Assembly: GCA_963422565.1 (NCBI GenBank)
Contig: OY730228.1
Span: forward strand, 1,922,001 to 1,986,000
DNA length: 64,000 nt
From: G963422565 sp963422565
GTDB lineage: Bacteria; Pseudomonadota; Alphaproteobacteria; MPNO01
Reading direction: 5' to 3'
The translations under genes were made by a program, and so were the position numbers. Below the pieces are notes generated by a model. That model was not told where the DNA came from. It saw only the letters and a list, made by a program, of their open reading frames with translations, and ran no database searches. Positions 16,907-25,506 of the stretch are shown here, piece after piece. The first letter of the stretch is position 1. Every line of letters starts with the position of its first letter.

Positions 16907-18340
16907 ATGAACAAGGACTTGCGGACCTTCCTGGCCGAGGCGCGTCAGATGGGGCCGGACTATTTCGCGCGCGTCGGCAGGCGGGTCGATCCGATCTACG
17001 AACCCTGCGTAATCCAGCAGAAGCTCGCCGCCCGCGACCGCTGGCCGGTCATCCGCTTCGACGACATCGCCGGCTCCGACATGAGCCTGGTCACCAACCT
17101 GTTCGGCAGATACGAGCTCCTGGGCCTCGCGCTCGGCGTGGATCCCGACCGGCCCAAATCCGAGATCCTCGACCGCTTCCGGGCGCGCATCGCCAAGCCG
17201 CTGCCGGTGCGCGAAGTGCCGCGGGAGACGGCGCCGGTCAGGGAGATCGCGCTCGGGGAAGACGAAGTGGACCTCGGCATGTTTCCCGTCCTCAAGCATG
17301 CCGAGAGCAATTCGGGCAAATATATCGCCATCGGCTGCCTGGTGGTGAAGGATCCGGAGACCGGCGTGCTGAACGCCGGCGTCTACCGCCACGAGATCAA
17401 AGGGCGGGCCGAGCTCGCCTGCATGTTCAACCCTGCGCATCACGCCGGCTACATCTACCGCAAGCATCGCGAGGCGGGGACGCCGATGCCGGCGGTTCTG
17501 TTCATCGGCCACCATCCGGCGGCCATCCTCGGCGCGCTCTCCAAACAGCCCTTCGACACCGACGAATATCAGATGATGGGCGCGCTGATGGGCGAGCCGC
17601 TCGAAGTGGTGGCCGGCGAGACGGTCGACATCCCGGTCCCGGCCTGGGCCGAGATCGCGATCGAGGGCGTCCTCGACCCGGCGCGCGAGACCAGCGACGG
17701 GCCGTTCTCCGAATATACCGGGTTCTACGGACCGGCGAAGGACCCGGTCGGGCTGATGCGGGTCACCGGCATCACCATGCGGAGGGACGCGGTCTATCAC
17801 GACCTCGACCCCTCGCATCGCGAGCACAATCTCGCCGGCGCGCTGACCTTCGAGACCGCGCTCTACACGTCGGTCTCCAAGCTTGTCCCGTCCGTCACCG
17901 GCGTGCATCTGCCGCCGTCGGGAGCATGCACGTTCACCGCCTATGTGAAGATCAGGAAGCGGGTCCCGGGCGAGGGCAAGTCTGCCGGCCTCGCCGCGCT
18001 CGCCGGCGATCCGAACGTGAAGATCGTCGTCGTCGTCGATGACGAGATCGACATCTACAACGACTCGGATGTGCTGTGGGCGGTCGCGACCCATGTCCAG
18101 GCCGACCGGGACGTGACCGCCATCCCGTTCGCGATGGGCGCGCATCTCGACCCGTCGGCCTATGGCGAGGTGCGCACGGAGAAGGGGCCCATGCAGACCA
18201 AGATGATCATCGACGCGACCCGCCCGGCGACGCTGCCCTTCGCCGACCGCATCACCCCGCCGGCCGAAGCCTGGGCGCGGATCAGGCTGGAGGAGTATCT
18301 CGACGGGACGGCGTTACCTCGCGGACCGGCCGGCCGTTGA
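16907..18340 (+). CDS. UbiD-family (de)carboxylase
   Basis: The 477-residue product is of UbiD length. It has the prenylated-FMN site pattern: NSGKYIAIGCLVVKD, GVYRHEIKG, an EMW-like metal loop, and the catalytic acid segment DGPFSEYTGFYG with two glutamates. UbiD enzymes reversibly decarboxylate aromatic or unsaturated acids using prenyl-FMN made by UbiX; no ubiX lies in the window. A good ribosome binding site (GGGAG) precedes the ATG at 16907. It sits 34 bases after the dioxygenase beta gene, so it is probably part of the same catabolic operon rather than ubiquinone synthesis. Confidence 0.88.
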   Translation: MNKDLRTFLAEARQMGPDYFARVGRRVDPIYEPCVIQQKLAARDRWPVIRFDDIAGSDMSLVTNLFGRYELLGLALGVDPDRPKSEILDRFRARIAKPLPVREVPRETAPVREIALGEDEVDLGMFPVLKHAESNSGKYIAIGCLVVKDPETGVLNAGVYRHEIKGRAELACMFNPAHHAGYIYRKHREAGTPMPAVLFIGHHPAAILGALSKQPFDTDEYQMMGALMGEPLEVVAGETVDIPVPAWAEIAIEGVLDPARETSDGPFSEYTGFYGPAKDPVGLMRVTGITMRRDAVYHDLDPSHREHNLAGALTFETALYTSVSKLVPSVTGVHLPPSGACTFTAYVKIRKRVPGEGKSAGLAALAGDPNVKIVVVVDDEIDIYNDSDVLWAVATHVQADRDVTAIPFAMGAHLDPSAYGEVRTEKGPMQTKMIIDATRPATLPFADRITPPAEAWARIRLEEYLDGTALPRGPAGR

Positions 18341-18400
18341 CAGCCCGCGAACCGCTTGAGAGCATCGCCCGTCCTGGCGCGCCAAGGAGAGGAGAAAAGC

Positions 18401-18832
18401 ATGGCCAGACTGCGTCATATCGCGCTTTCGGTCGCCGATCTCGACACCGCCCGGAAATTCTTCGCGGAGGCTTTCGACATGAAGGAGGTCGGCAAGGCGG
18501 CGACCGGGGTCTACATGTCCGACGGTACGGTCAACATCGCCCTCCTCGCCCGCGGCGGCCGCCCGCTCGGCCATGAAGGCGAGGCGCCGTTCTACGGCAT
18601 CGACCATTTCGGCATCTGGGTCGACGATATCGCCGAGGCCCGCCGCAAGGTCGAGGCGGCAGGCGCCGAGCATGTCATGGGCGAGCCGACCGGCAACCCC
18701 GACACCTTCTACGAGGTGAAATATCGCGATCCGCTCGGCCAGATTTTCGACCTGACCGAGAACGGTTGGAGGGGCGCCGTCAAGGAGGTCGTCCCGGCCG
18801 GACCGGAGGACCGGGCCGAAGCGGCGGAGTAG
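18401..18832 (+). CDS. VOC-family (glyoxalase/bleomycin-resistance/extradiol dioxygenase fold) protein
   Basis: The 143-residue single-domain VOC protein has two beta-alpha-beta-beta-beta halves: LRHIALSVADLDTARKFF at the start and GIDHFGIWVDDIAEARRKVE in the second half, ending with RDPLGQIFDLTENGW. His and Glu positions suitable for a divalent metal are present. Strong AGGAGAGGAG ribosome binding site. It lies between the UbiD and amidohydrolase genes in one operon, so a lyase, isomerase or ring-cleavage role in the same pathway is likely. Confidence 0.82.
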   Translation: MARLRHIALSVADLDTARKFFAEAFDMKEVGKAATGVYMSDGTVNIALLARGGRPLGHEGEAPFYGIDHFGIWVDDIAEARRKVEAAGAEHVMGEPTGNPDTFYEVKYRDPLGQIFDLTENGWRGAVKEVVPAGPEDRAEAAE

Positions 18833-18840
18833 CGGCGGCG

Positions 18841-20091
18841 ATGTCGGCGTGCGCACGGCCGCGCTACGACCTCGTCGTCGCCGGCAGCGATGTCGTGGAC
18901 CCGGCGAGCGGGTTCCGCGGCCCCGCCGAGATCGCGGTCGCGGACGGGCGCATCGCCGCCTTCGCGCGCCGTCTCCCGCCGCATGAAGCGACGCGCCGCT
19001 TCGACGCCGGAGACAGGCTGGTCTGTCCCGGCCTGATCGACCTCCATGTCCATGTCTACGAATGGGTGACGAATTTCGGCCTTCCGCCGGACGAGGCCGG
19101 GGTCCATTCGGGCGCCACGACCATCGTCGACCAGGGGAGCGCCGGGGCGTGGACCCTGGGCGGATTCAAGGCCTATGTCGCCGATCCGGCGCTGACCGAT
19201 GTCCGCTGCTTCGTCTCCGCCAATCTCGCCGGGGCGCTCAAGGGCGGCATGGAGGGCACGCTCCTCCACAACCCGGCCATGATGCGGATCGAGGAGATCG
19301 TCCGGGCGGCCGCGGCCTACCCGCGGCTGGTCAAGGGGATCAAGAGCCACGGCGAGTCGGGCGGGCTGTCGCATTGGGGCCTCGAGGTACTGGAGATGGC
19401 GGTCGCCGCCGGACGCGCCAGCGATCTGCCGCTCTACGTCCATACCGGAGAGCTGTTCCCGGTCGACGAGCGGGCGCGCCCGGCGCCCGAAACGGTGCTC
19501 GAGCGCGTGGTCCCGATCCTGCCGGCCGGGACCACGCTCGCCCATGTCTATTCCTGCATGCCCGACGGGATCGTGGGGGACGCCCGGTCGGTGCCGCCGA
19601 TCGTCTTCGATGCGCTCCGCCGCGGCCTGCATTTCGATGTCGGGCACGGCGTCAATTTCAGCTACCGGATCGCGCGCAGGATGATTGCCGAAGGCGTGCT
19701 GCCCAACACGATCTCCTCCGACCTCCATGCGGACTTCAACGGCTATCACGACGATTCGCCGCTCGATTACAGCCTGTGCGGGGCGATGACCAAGCTGGTC
19801 GCATTGGGAATGACGCTCGAGGAGGTGATCGCTCGGACGACGGTGCACCCGGCCCGCATCCTCGGCGAGGAGGACCGCATCGGAACGCTCGCCGTGGGCT
19901 CCATCGCCGATATCACCGTCCTGGACCGCGCCGTCGGCGCATGGGCTCTCGCGGATTCGACCGGCGAGGAGATCGCCGTCCAGGAACGGCTGATCCCGGC
20001 GCTGGTCGTCCGCGAAGGCCGCGAGATCGTCCCGTCGCTCCGGCTTCTCCGGGACCTGCGGCCGGCGCGGAGCGCGGCGGCGGCGGAGTAG
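18841..20091 (+). CDS. Amidohydrolase-superfamily metallohydrolase (dihydroorotase/deacetylase-like)
   Basis: The 416-residue protein has the amidohydrolase layout: a small N-terminal beta sandwich, VCPGLIDLHVHVYE giving the HxH metal pair, GIKSHGESGG containing the likely bridging Lys region, YVHTGELF with a further His, and SSDLHADF giving the catalytic Asp. The C-terminal LAVGSIADITVLD closes the sandwich. It resembles the cyclic-imide/D-aminoacyl deacetylase-like group, which hydrolyses amides or cyclic amides. It follows the VOC gene by eight bases. Its stop abuts the stop of the convergent oxygenase gene with no bases between. Confidence 0.87.
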   Translation: MSACARPRYDLVVAGSDVVDPASGFRGPAEIAVADGRIAAFARRLPPHEATRRFDAGDRLVCPGLIDLHVHVYEWVTNFGLPPDEAGVHSGATTIVDQGSAGAWTLGGFKAYVADPALTDVRCFVSANLAGALKGGMEGTLLHNPAMMRIEEIVRAAAAYPRLVKGIKSHGESGGLSHWGLEVLEMAVAAGRASDLPLYVHTGELFPVDERARPAPETVLERVVPILPAGTTLAHVYSCMPDGIVGDARSVPPIVFDALRRGLHFDVGHGVNFSYRIARRMIAEGVLPNTISSDLHADFNGYHDDSPLDYSLCGAMTKLVALGMTLEEVIARTTVHPARILGEEDRIGTLAVGSIADITVLDRAVGAWALADSTGEEIAVQERLIPALVVREGREIVPSLRLLRDLRPARSAAAAE

Positions 20092-21102
20092 TCAGCCGCG
20101 CCCGAGCCCCGCTTGAGCGCCGCCGTCCTTGCCGAACGACCCGCGCCTCAACTTGTCGAGATAGTAGGCGTCGAACGCTTCGGCCGGGTATCTCGCGGTG
20201 TCGCCGGGTCGGGCGATGCAGCTTATCTCGGCGTCGTAGTTGGGGTTGTGGAAGAACGCGATCGACAACCGATCCCCGTCGGGCACGCCCGACGGGGGCA
20301 GACCGACGCGGTGCAGCGTCGAGACCCAGCGATCGTTGCTCCAGCGGGCCAGCGTATCGCCGACATTGCAGATGAAACCGCCTTCCGGCCGGGCGACCTC
20401 CACCCAATCGCCGCGGCGCAGCCGGACCTGCAGCCCGCCCGGCCGGTTGTCGCCGCGCAGGATCGTGAGCGAGCCGTAATCGGTGTGTTCGCCGGCGCGC
20501 CGCTGCCCGTCCCGGGCGGCGGCCCGGCCGGGATAGCGGATCAGACGGAGGCTCGACGTGTGCCGATCGATCTTGTCCTCGAAATGGGCCGCGGGCAGGC
20601 CGAGCGCCAGGGCGAAAGCCTGCATCAGCGTGCCGGCGAGGCGCACCATCGTCCGGAAATAGGCTTCCATGAGAGGCCGCAGCTCGGGCAGGGCGGCCGG
20701 CCACAGATTGGGCGCGAAGAAGGCGTGGGCGCGGGCGCATTCGTAATAGGCCCCCGCCGGAACCGCGGGCGGCCCCATCGCGAAGCTCTCCTGCAGGTCG
20801 GGCGGCGTCTCCTTGCCCAGCGAGTAGGCGAGCGACCGGTCGCCGAGATGGTTCCAGCCACGGCTGATCCGGTCCGGCGGGCGCCGCACCGCCACCTTGT
20901 CGCCCTCCGGCAATGCGAAGAAGCGGACGGCGGCGGCGCGCAGCGCTTCGACCGCGTCCTCGGCGACCCCGTGGCCGGTCACTGCGAAAAAGCCGACCTC
21001 GATGCAGGCCGCGTCGATCGCGCGTGCGACAGCGCTGCGGTCGGAATCGCCGCCGTGCAGGAAGGGTGCGAGGTCGATCGTCGGTACGCCGCTCGCGTCC
21101 AT
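20092..21102 (-). CDS. Isopenicillin-N-synthase-like Fe(II)/2-oxoglutarate-dependent oxygenase
   Basis: This 336-residue protein has the DIOX_N start (VPTIDLAPFL, VGFFAVTGHGV) and a 2OG-FeII core with the metal triad His206, Asp208 (EHTDYG) and His264 (STLHRV). Arg278 in RLSIAFF is placed to bind 2-oxoglutarate. Such cytosolic enzymes hydroxylate or demethylate small molecules; the substrate is not evident. It is the first gene read toward the dioxygenase block but convergent to it. The TctA gene lies 10 bases upstream on the same strand, suggesting the oxygenase acts on the compound taken up by TctABC. Confidence 0.88.
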   Translation of the reverse strand: MDASGVPTIDLAPFLHGGDSDRSAVARAIDAACIEVGFFAVTGHGVAEDAVEALRAAAVRFFALPEGDKVAVRRPPDRISRGWNHLGDRSLAYSLGKETPPDLQESFAMGPPAVPAGAYYECARAHAFFAPNLWPAALPELRPLMEAYFRTMVRLAGTLMQAFALALGLPAAHFEDKIDRHTSSLRLIRYPGRAAARDGQRRAGEHTDYGSLTILRGDNRPGGLQVRLRRGDWVEVARPEGGFICNVGDTLARWSNDRWVSTLHRVGLPPSGVPDGDRLSIAFFHNPNYDAEISCIARPGDTARYPAEAFDAYYLDKLRRGSFGKDGGAQAGLGRG

Positions 21103-21112
21103 CGCGCCTTCC

Positions 21113-22600
21113 CTAGCCGCCGCCCGGGCGGCGTCCGAGCCGGTCCCGAACGACAGGATAGACCAGGGCCGCCACCGATAGCAGCAGCAGGCAGAGGCTG
21201 ATCGGCCGTTCGACGAAGACCCACCAGCTCCCGTCCACGATCAGGGACCGGCGGACGTTCTCCTCCAGCAGCGGCCCCAGGATCAGCCCGAAGGCGACCG
21301 GGGCGACAGGTATCCCGACCCGCTGCATCAGCCAGCCGAGCGCGCCGAAGGCGATCATCACCAGCACGTCGAACTCCGAGTTGCGCACGGCGTAGGAGCC
21401 GATCACGCAGAGCACCGCGATCCCCGCCATGAGCGCGTTCTTCGGCGTGTTCAGGATACGCGCGATCCAACGGACCAGGATCAGCGCGCAGAGTGCCGTC
21501 AGCACGAGCGCGACGGCGAGCGCGACATAGACCGCCGCCACGAAGTCCAGCCGCTCGGTGAACAGCGCGGGGCCCGGCCGCAGGCCGTGGATCAGCAGCG
21601 CGCCGATCAGCACCGCGGTCATCGTGTCGCCGGGAATGCCCAGCGTCATCATCGGGATCAGCGCGCCGCCGACGCAGGCGTTGTTGGCCGACTCCGGCGC
21701 GACGATCCCCTCGGGGATCCCGGTGCCGTAGCGGTCGGGCGCGCGCGACATGCGCTTTTCCTGCGCGTAGGCTACCGCCACCCCGATCGCCGAGCCGGCG
21801 GCGGGCACGGCGCCGACGAGCGCGCCGATCAGAGAGCCGCGCACGGCGATCGGCCAGAGGGGGCGGATCTCGCGCCATGGCGGGAACAGCCTCCGAATCC
21901 GCGCCACCGCCTGGAGGCGCGCGCCGCCGGGCTCGATGTTCCGCAGCACCTCGGCGAGGCCGAAGATGCCGACCGCCATCGGCACGAGCTGGATACCGGC
22001 CTGGAGGCCCGGGTTTCCGAAGTCGAAGCGTCCGATGTCGGTGATGTCGTCGAACCCGATCTGGGCGCAGAGAATTCCGATCACCGCGGCGATCAGACCC
22101 TTGAAGGTCGAGCCCGGTGACGCGTAGGCGAGCATGGTGAGCCCGAACACGGTCACCGCCGCATATTCCGGGCTGCGGAAGGCGAGCGCCGCCTGCGCCA
22201 CCAGGGGCGCGATCACCATCAGCAGTATCCAGCCGAACAGTCCGCCGAACGTGGAGGCGAGCAGCGCATAGATCAGCGCCTCGCCGGCGCGGCCGCGCCG
22301 CGCCATCGGATAGCCGTCCATCTGGGTGACGATCGCCCCCGGAGTCCCGGGGATGTTGATCAGGATCGCCGAGATCGAGCCGCCATAGACGCTCGCCGAG
22401 AACACCCCGATCAGGAACATCATCCCGTGGCCGGGAGACATGGAGAAGGAGACCGGCAGCAGCACGGCCAGCGACATGGTCGAGCTGATACCCGGCAGGG
22501 CGCCGAGCAGGATGCCGGCGAGCACCCCGACCAGGCTCAGTCCCAACGCGGTCGGGTCGGAGAGGGTCGCGAGCGCGGCCGCCAGTATCTGGTCGATCAT
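21113..22600 (-). CDS. tctA: Tripartite tricarboxylate transporter, large membrane subunit TctA
   Basis: The 495-residue inner-membrane protein has about 12 membrane segments and the TctA signatures GALPGISSTMSLAVLLPVSF and YGGSISAILINIPGTP near the start. In the second half GIVAPESANNACVGGALIPM is followed by TLGIPGDTMTAVLIG. It forms the ion-driven translocation channel of a TTT importer. Its ATG overlaps the TctB stop (ATGA). The order tctC, tctB, tctA is a complete system; substrates in this family are carboxylates, including aromatic acids. Confidence 0.94.
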   Translation of the reverse strand: MIDQILAAALATLSDPTALGLSLVGVLAGILLGALPGISSTMSLAVLLPVSFSMSPGHGMMFLIGVFSASVYGGSISAILINIPGTPGAIVTQMDGYPMARRGRAGEALIYALLASTFGGLFGWILLMVIAPLVAQAALAFRSPEYAAVTVFGLTMLAYASPGSTFKGLIAAVIGILCAQIGFDDITDIGRFDFGNPGLQAGIQLVPMAVGIFGLAEVLRNIEPGGARLQAVARIRRLFPPWREIRPLWPIAVRGSLIGALVGAVPAAGSAIGVAVAYAQEKRMSRAPDRYGTGIPEGIVAPESANNACVGGALIPMMTLGIPGDTMTAVLIGALLIHGLRPGPALFTERLDFVAAVYVALAVALVLTALCALILVRWIARILNTPKNALMAGIAVLCVIGSYAVRNSEFDVLVMIAFGALGWLMQRVGIPVAPVAFGLILGPLLEENVRRSLIVDGSWWVFVERPISLCLLLLSVAALVYPVVRDRLGRRPGGG

Positions 22601-23145
22601 GGGAGCGGGACGCCGATCAGCACCGCGAACGCGGCCCAGACCAGGACGGTGATGCCGCCGGCCTCGATTGCGTAGAGCGCCGCGCGGCGCGGCGTCAGCG
22701 GCGGGAACTCGACGGCGCCGAGAACCACGGTCCAGAAGAGGGCGAAGCCGATCGTCGCCCAGACGAAGCCGATCCGAGGAAACAGCAGCGCATAGCAGGT
22801 CATGGTCGCCACCAGCAGCGCCGGGAGCGACAGGCGCCGGAGCGTCCAGGCCCCGCGGGGTCCCGGTCGGGCGCCGCCGCCGCGACGCCGCCGGAGGAGC
22901 CCGACCGCACCCTGCCCCGCGAGGGCGAGCGCAAACAGGCTCAACAGCGACAGGGTGATCTGCGGCAGCAGCCCCGGGCCGGGGTCGACGCCGTAATCGG
23001 CACCGACCAGCTCGGGATTGCGCCGCACGGTCCACCAGCCGAGCAGCGAAACGGCGAACAGCACCGCGCCCGCCGCCAGCCCGGCCGCCGGCCCCGCATC
23101 GGCCGCCGCGCCGTCGGCGGCCATGGGCGGGATGTCGTCGCTCAC
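22597..23145 (-). CDS. tctB: Tripartite tricarboxylate transporter, small membrane subunit TctB
   Basis: The protein is about 182 residues with four hydrophobic segments (AAGAVLFAVSLLGWWTV, LLSLFALALAGQGAVGLL, LLVATMTCYALLF and the last near the C-terminus). The PGPGLLPQ motif after the first segment is typical of TctB. It is the small membrane partner of TctA. I chose the GTG at 23145 (MSDDIPP); a GTG at 23154 and an ATG at 23124 are in frame. It is preceded by a large hairpin that separates it from tctC. Confidence 0.88.
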   Translation of the reverse strand: MSDDIPPMAADGAAADAGPAAGLAAGAVLFAVSLLGWWTVRRNPELVGADYGVDPGPGLLPQITLSLLSLFALALAGQGAVGLLRRRRGGGARPGPRGAWTLRRLSLPALLVATMTCYALLFPRIGFVWATIGFALFWTVVLGAVEFPPLTPRRAALYAIEAGGITVLVWAAFAVLIGVPLP

Positions 23146-23153
23146 GCCCGGCA

Positions 23154-23194
23154 CGCCGCCGCGGGGCCGCGTCGTCCCTCGGCCCCCGGCGGCG
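23154..23194 (-). promoter_or_regulatory. Intergenic hairpin between tctC and tctB
   Basis: An inverted repeat with arms at 23154-23168 and 23181-23194 pairs about 14 bases with a single bulge around a 12-base loop. It has no T-run. In this position it would stabilise the upstream binding-protein message or reduce read-through into tctB, giving the usual excess of binding protein over membrane subunits. This is inference from position and symmetry. Confidence 0.45.
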
Positions 23195-23206
23195 CGGCCG
23201 TTCCGG

Positions 23207-24190
23207 CTATTTCTTCATGCGGACCTTGACCAGCCCCGCCCCCTCGAGCACCCCGTAGAGCGCGGCGTCGTCGGCCTTCATCCGCGCCAGCGTCGCCGCC
23301 GCCCCCATCGGGGTGATCGCGAACCCGCCCTTGTTGGCGCGCGAGACGAAGCCGGGATCGGCGAGAGTCGCCAGCAATTTCCGCTCGAGCACCCCGCGCA
23401 CGTCCTCGGGCGTTCCCTTGGGCACGAAGAACAGCCGCCAGGAACCGGAGATCACGTCATGGCCGAGCTCCTTGAAGGTCGGCACGTCGGGCGCCATGAA
23501 GTGCCGGGTCTCCGACGCCACCGCGAGCAGAACGACCGTGCCCGCCTTGTGGTGATCGATGACCTCGGGAACCGGCAGGGTCGCGCTGTTGATCTCGCCG
23601 GACAGCAGCGCCGCGGTCGTCGGCGCGTAGCCCTTGTAGGGCACAAGCGTCATCTTGATGCCGAGCCCCTTCTCGACGATCTTGGCGGTCACGTAGGACG
23701 AGCCGCCCGGCTGATCGTTGCCGTTCCGCAGGGACTTGGGATCGGCTTTCGCGCGCGCGACGTAATCGGCGACCGTCTTGATGCCGGTGTCGGCGCGCAC
23801 CTGCAGCGAGCCCGGATCGGGGCCGACGAAGGCCACCGGGATGATGTCTTCGAGCGCGTTGGCGTTTCGGTTGGTGTATTGCCGGGCGAGGAAGCCCGCC
23901 GAGATCGTCCCGACGGTGTAGCCGTCCGGCTTGGCCGCCGCCGCGGCGCGGGTCCCGTTGGCCCCGCCGGCGCCGGTCTTGTTCACGACCACCACGGAGA
24001 CGCCGAAATGCTTTGGCGCATATTCGGCGAACAGCCGGAATATGCGGTCGCTGCCGCCGCCGGGCGGCCAGTTGATGACGATGGTCACCGTCTTTTCGGG
24101 ATAGGCGGCGGCGACCGGCGCAGCCGCCCAAGCGAGTCCCAAGGCCGCCGCGGCGACGGTCCCGACGATCGAGCTGATTCGAAGTCTCAT
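23207..24190 (-). CDS. tctC: Tripartite tricarboxylate transporter substrate-binding protein (TctC/Bug family)
   Basis: The 327-residue protein has a signal peptide of about 28 residues (hydrophobic segment IVGTVAAAALGLAWAA). The Bug-family fold follows: YPEKTVTIVINWPPGGGSDRI, VVVNKTGAGGANGTRAA, PDGYT and VPTFKELGHDV. These periplasmic proteins bind carboxylates for TctAB. It is the first gene of the tctCBA operon and its start faces the aminotransferase gene across about 150 bases. Confidence 0.93.
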   Translation of the reverse strand: MRLRISSIVGTVAAAALGLAWAAAPVAAAYPEKTVTIVINWPPGGGSDRIFRLFAEYAPKHFGVSVVVVNKTGAGGANGTRAAAAAKPDGYTVGTISAGFLARQYTNRNANALEDIIPVAFVGPDPGSLQVRADTGIKTVADYVARAKADPKSLRNGNDQPGGSSYVTAKIVEKGLGIKMTLVPYKGYAPTTAALLSGEINSATLPVPEVIDHHKAGTVVLLAVASETRHFMAPDVPTFKELGHDVISGSWRLFFVPKGTPEDVRGVLERKLLATLADPGFVSRANKGGFAITPMGAAATLARMKADDAALYGVLEGAGLVKVRMKK

Positions 24191-24344
24191 CCCTTCCTCC
24201 GATCTGTGCGCGGCGGCGCGGGAGTCGGTCGGTCGCCGCCGAAGCTTCGGAAGACAGGGTAGCGCATGCGCCGCAACGGCGGAACCGAAACCGGGCCGCG
24301 CGGCTTGCGCAGCGCCGTCCTTCTCATGTACCAGGATCGCCGAG

Positions 24345-25484
24345 ATGGAGCCCTATGAGGCAAGAAACCGACATTTCGAGGCGCTCGCGGACGATCCGAA
24401 CCTGATCTGGATGGGGCAGAACACGAACCATCTGCCCAGCCATCCCGCGGTCAAGCGCGCGATGATCACGGCGATCGAGCGCGAGGCCTACCACGCCTAC
24501 GCGCCGCCCGCCGGGCTCGCCGCCCTGCGCGCGCTGATCCTCGCCGATCTCGGCGTCGAGAACGCCGATGTGCTGGTGACCGACGGCGCGGTCGCGGGGC
24601 TGCACCATGTCTGCCATCGGCTCCTCGGCAGCGGCGGCGGGCGGATGATCACCACCGACCCCGGCTGGCCCTGGCCCGAGGCCTTCTGCTCCTCGATCGG
24701 CGTCGAGGTCGCGGCGCTGCCGATCTACGAGGCGGCCCAGGGCTACCGACTCACGCCGGCGCGGTTGGCCGCGGCGGTCGCCGAGGCCGGCGCGGCGCTG
24801 ATCTATCTGATCGACCCGCTCAACCCGCTCGGAGTCTGCTACACGGCGGACGAGATCCGCGCCTTCGCCGACATCGCCCGCGGCGCCGACGCCTGGCTGG
24901 TCCATGACTGCACGTACCGCCATTTCGCCCGCAGCCACACGCTCGCCTTTCTCCACTATCCCGAGCGCACCATTACCACCTACAGCTTCTCCAAATGGCT
25001 CGGGCTCGCCGGCCTCAGGCTCGGCGGGCTGATGGCCTGGCCCGCAACGATCGAGACTCTCGCCGCCGCCCAGCCCAACGCGCTCGGCTCCAGCGTGATC
25101 GCCCAGCACGCGGCGATCGCCGGGCTGGAGACCAGGGACGCGTGGTTTCCGGAGGTCGACCGCATCCAGCGCGCCAACCAGGATGCGATCCGCGAGGCCG
25201 TGCGGCCGATCAACGGGCTCGCGCTCCCGGTCTATCCGTCCGACGGCAATTTCCTGGCGATCGACGTGAGCGCCGCCGGTATTTCTCCCGACGCGCTGGT
25301 CGCGCTCTACCGCGCCGAGGGCATCATGATCCGTCAGGCGGGCTACCAGTCCCGACGCTACGCCGACCGCTTCGTGAAGGTCTCGACCACGGTGCCCGAA
25401 TGGCAGGCCAGACGGTTCTGCGACCTGTTGCCGAAGCTTGCGGCCGCGGCACTGGACGGCGGCGGCGCGGCGCCGCTCTATTGA
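24345..25484 (+). CDS. PLP-dependent class I/II aminotransferase
   Basis: The 379-residue fold-type I enzyme has AYHAYAPPAGLAALR near residue 50, an IDPLNPLGVCYTADE segment (the usual NP motif region), VHDCTYRHFA, and the Schiff-base lysine in TYSFSKWLGLAGLRLG. It lacks a signal peptide and should be cytosolic. It is divergent from tctC and followed 22 bases later by the SDR gene, so the pair may process one amino or keto compound. The exact amino donor and substrate are not recognisable; valine-pyruvate or aromatic transaminase relatives are possible. Confidence 0.85.
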   Translation: MEPYEARNRHFEALADDPNLIWMGQNTNHLPSHPAVKRAMITAIEREAYHAYAPPAGLAALRALILADLGVENADVLVTDGAVAGLHHVCHRLLGSGGGRMITTDPGWPWPEAFCSSIGVEVAALPIYEAAQGYRLTPARLAAAVAEAGAALIYLIDPLNPLGVCYTADEIRAFADIARGADAWLVHDCTYRHFARSHTLAFLHYPERTITTYSFSKWLGLAGLRLGGLMAWPATIETLAAAQPNALGSSVIAQHAAIAGLETRDAWFPEVDRIQRANQDAIREAVRPINGLALPVYPSDGNFLAIDVSAAGISPDALVALYRAEGIMIRQAGYQSRRYADRFVKVSTTVPEWQARRFCDLLPKLAAAALDGGGAAPLY

Positions 25485-25506
25485 CGGATCGGCGGGGAGC
25501 GCGGGG

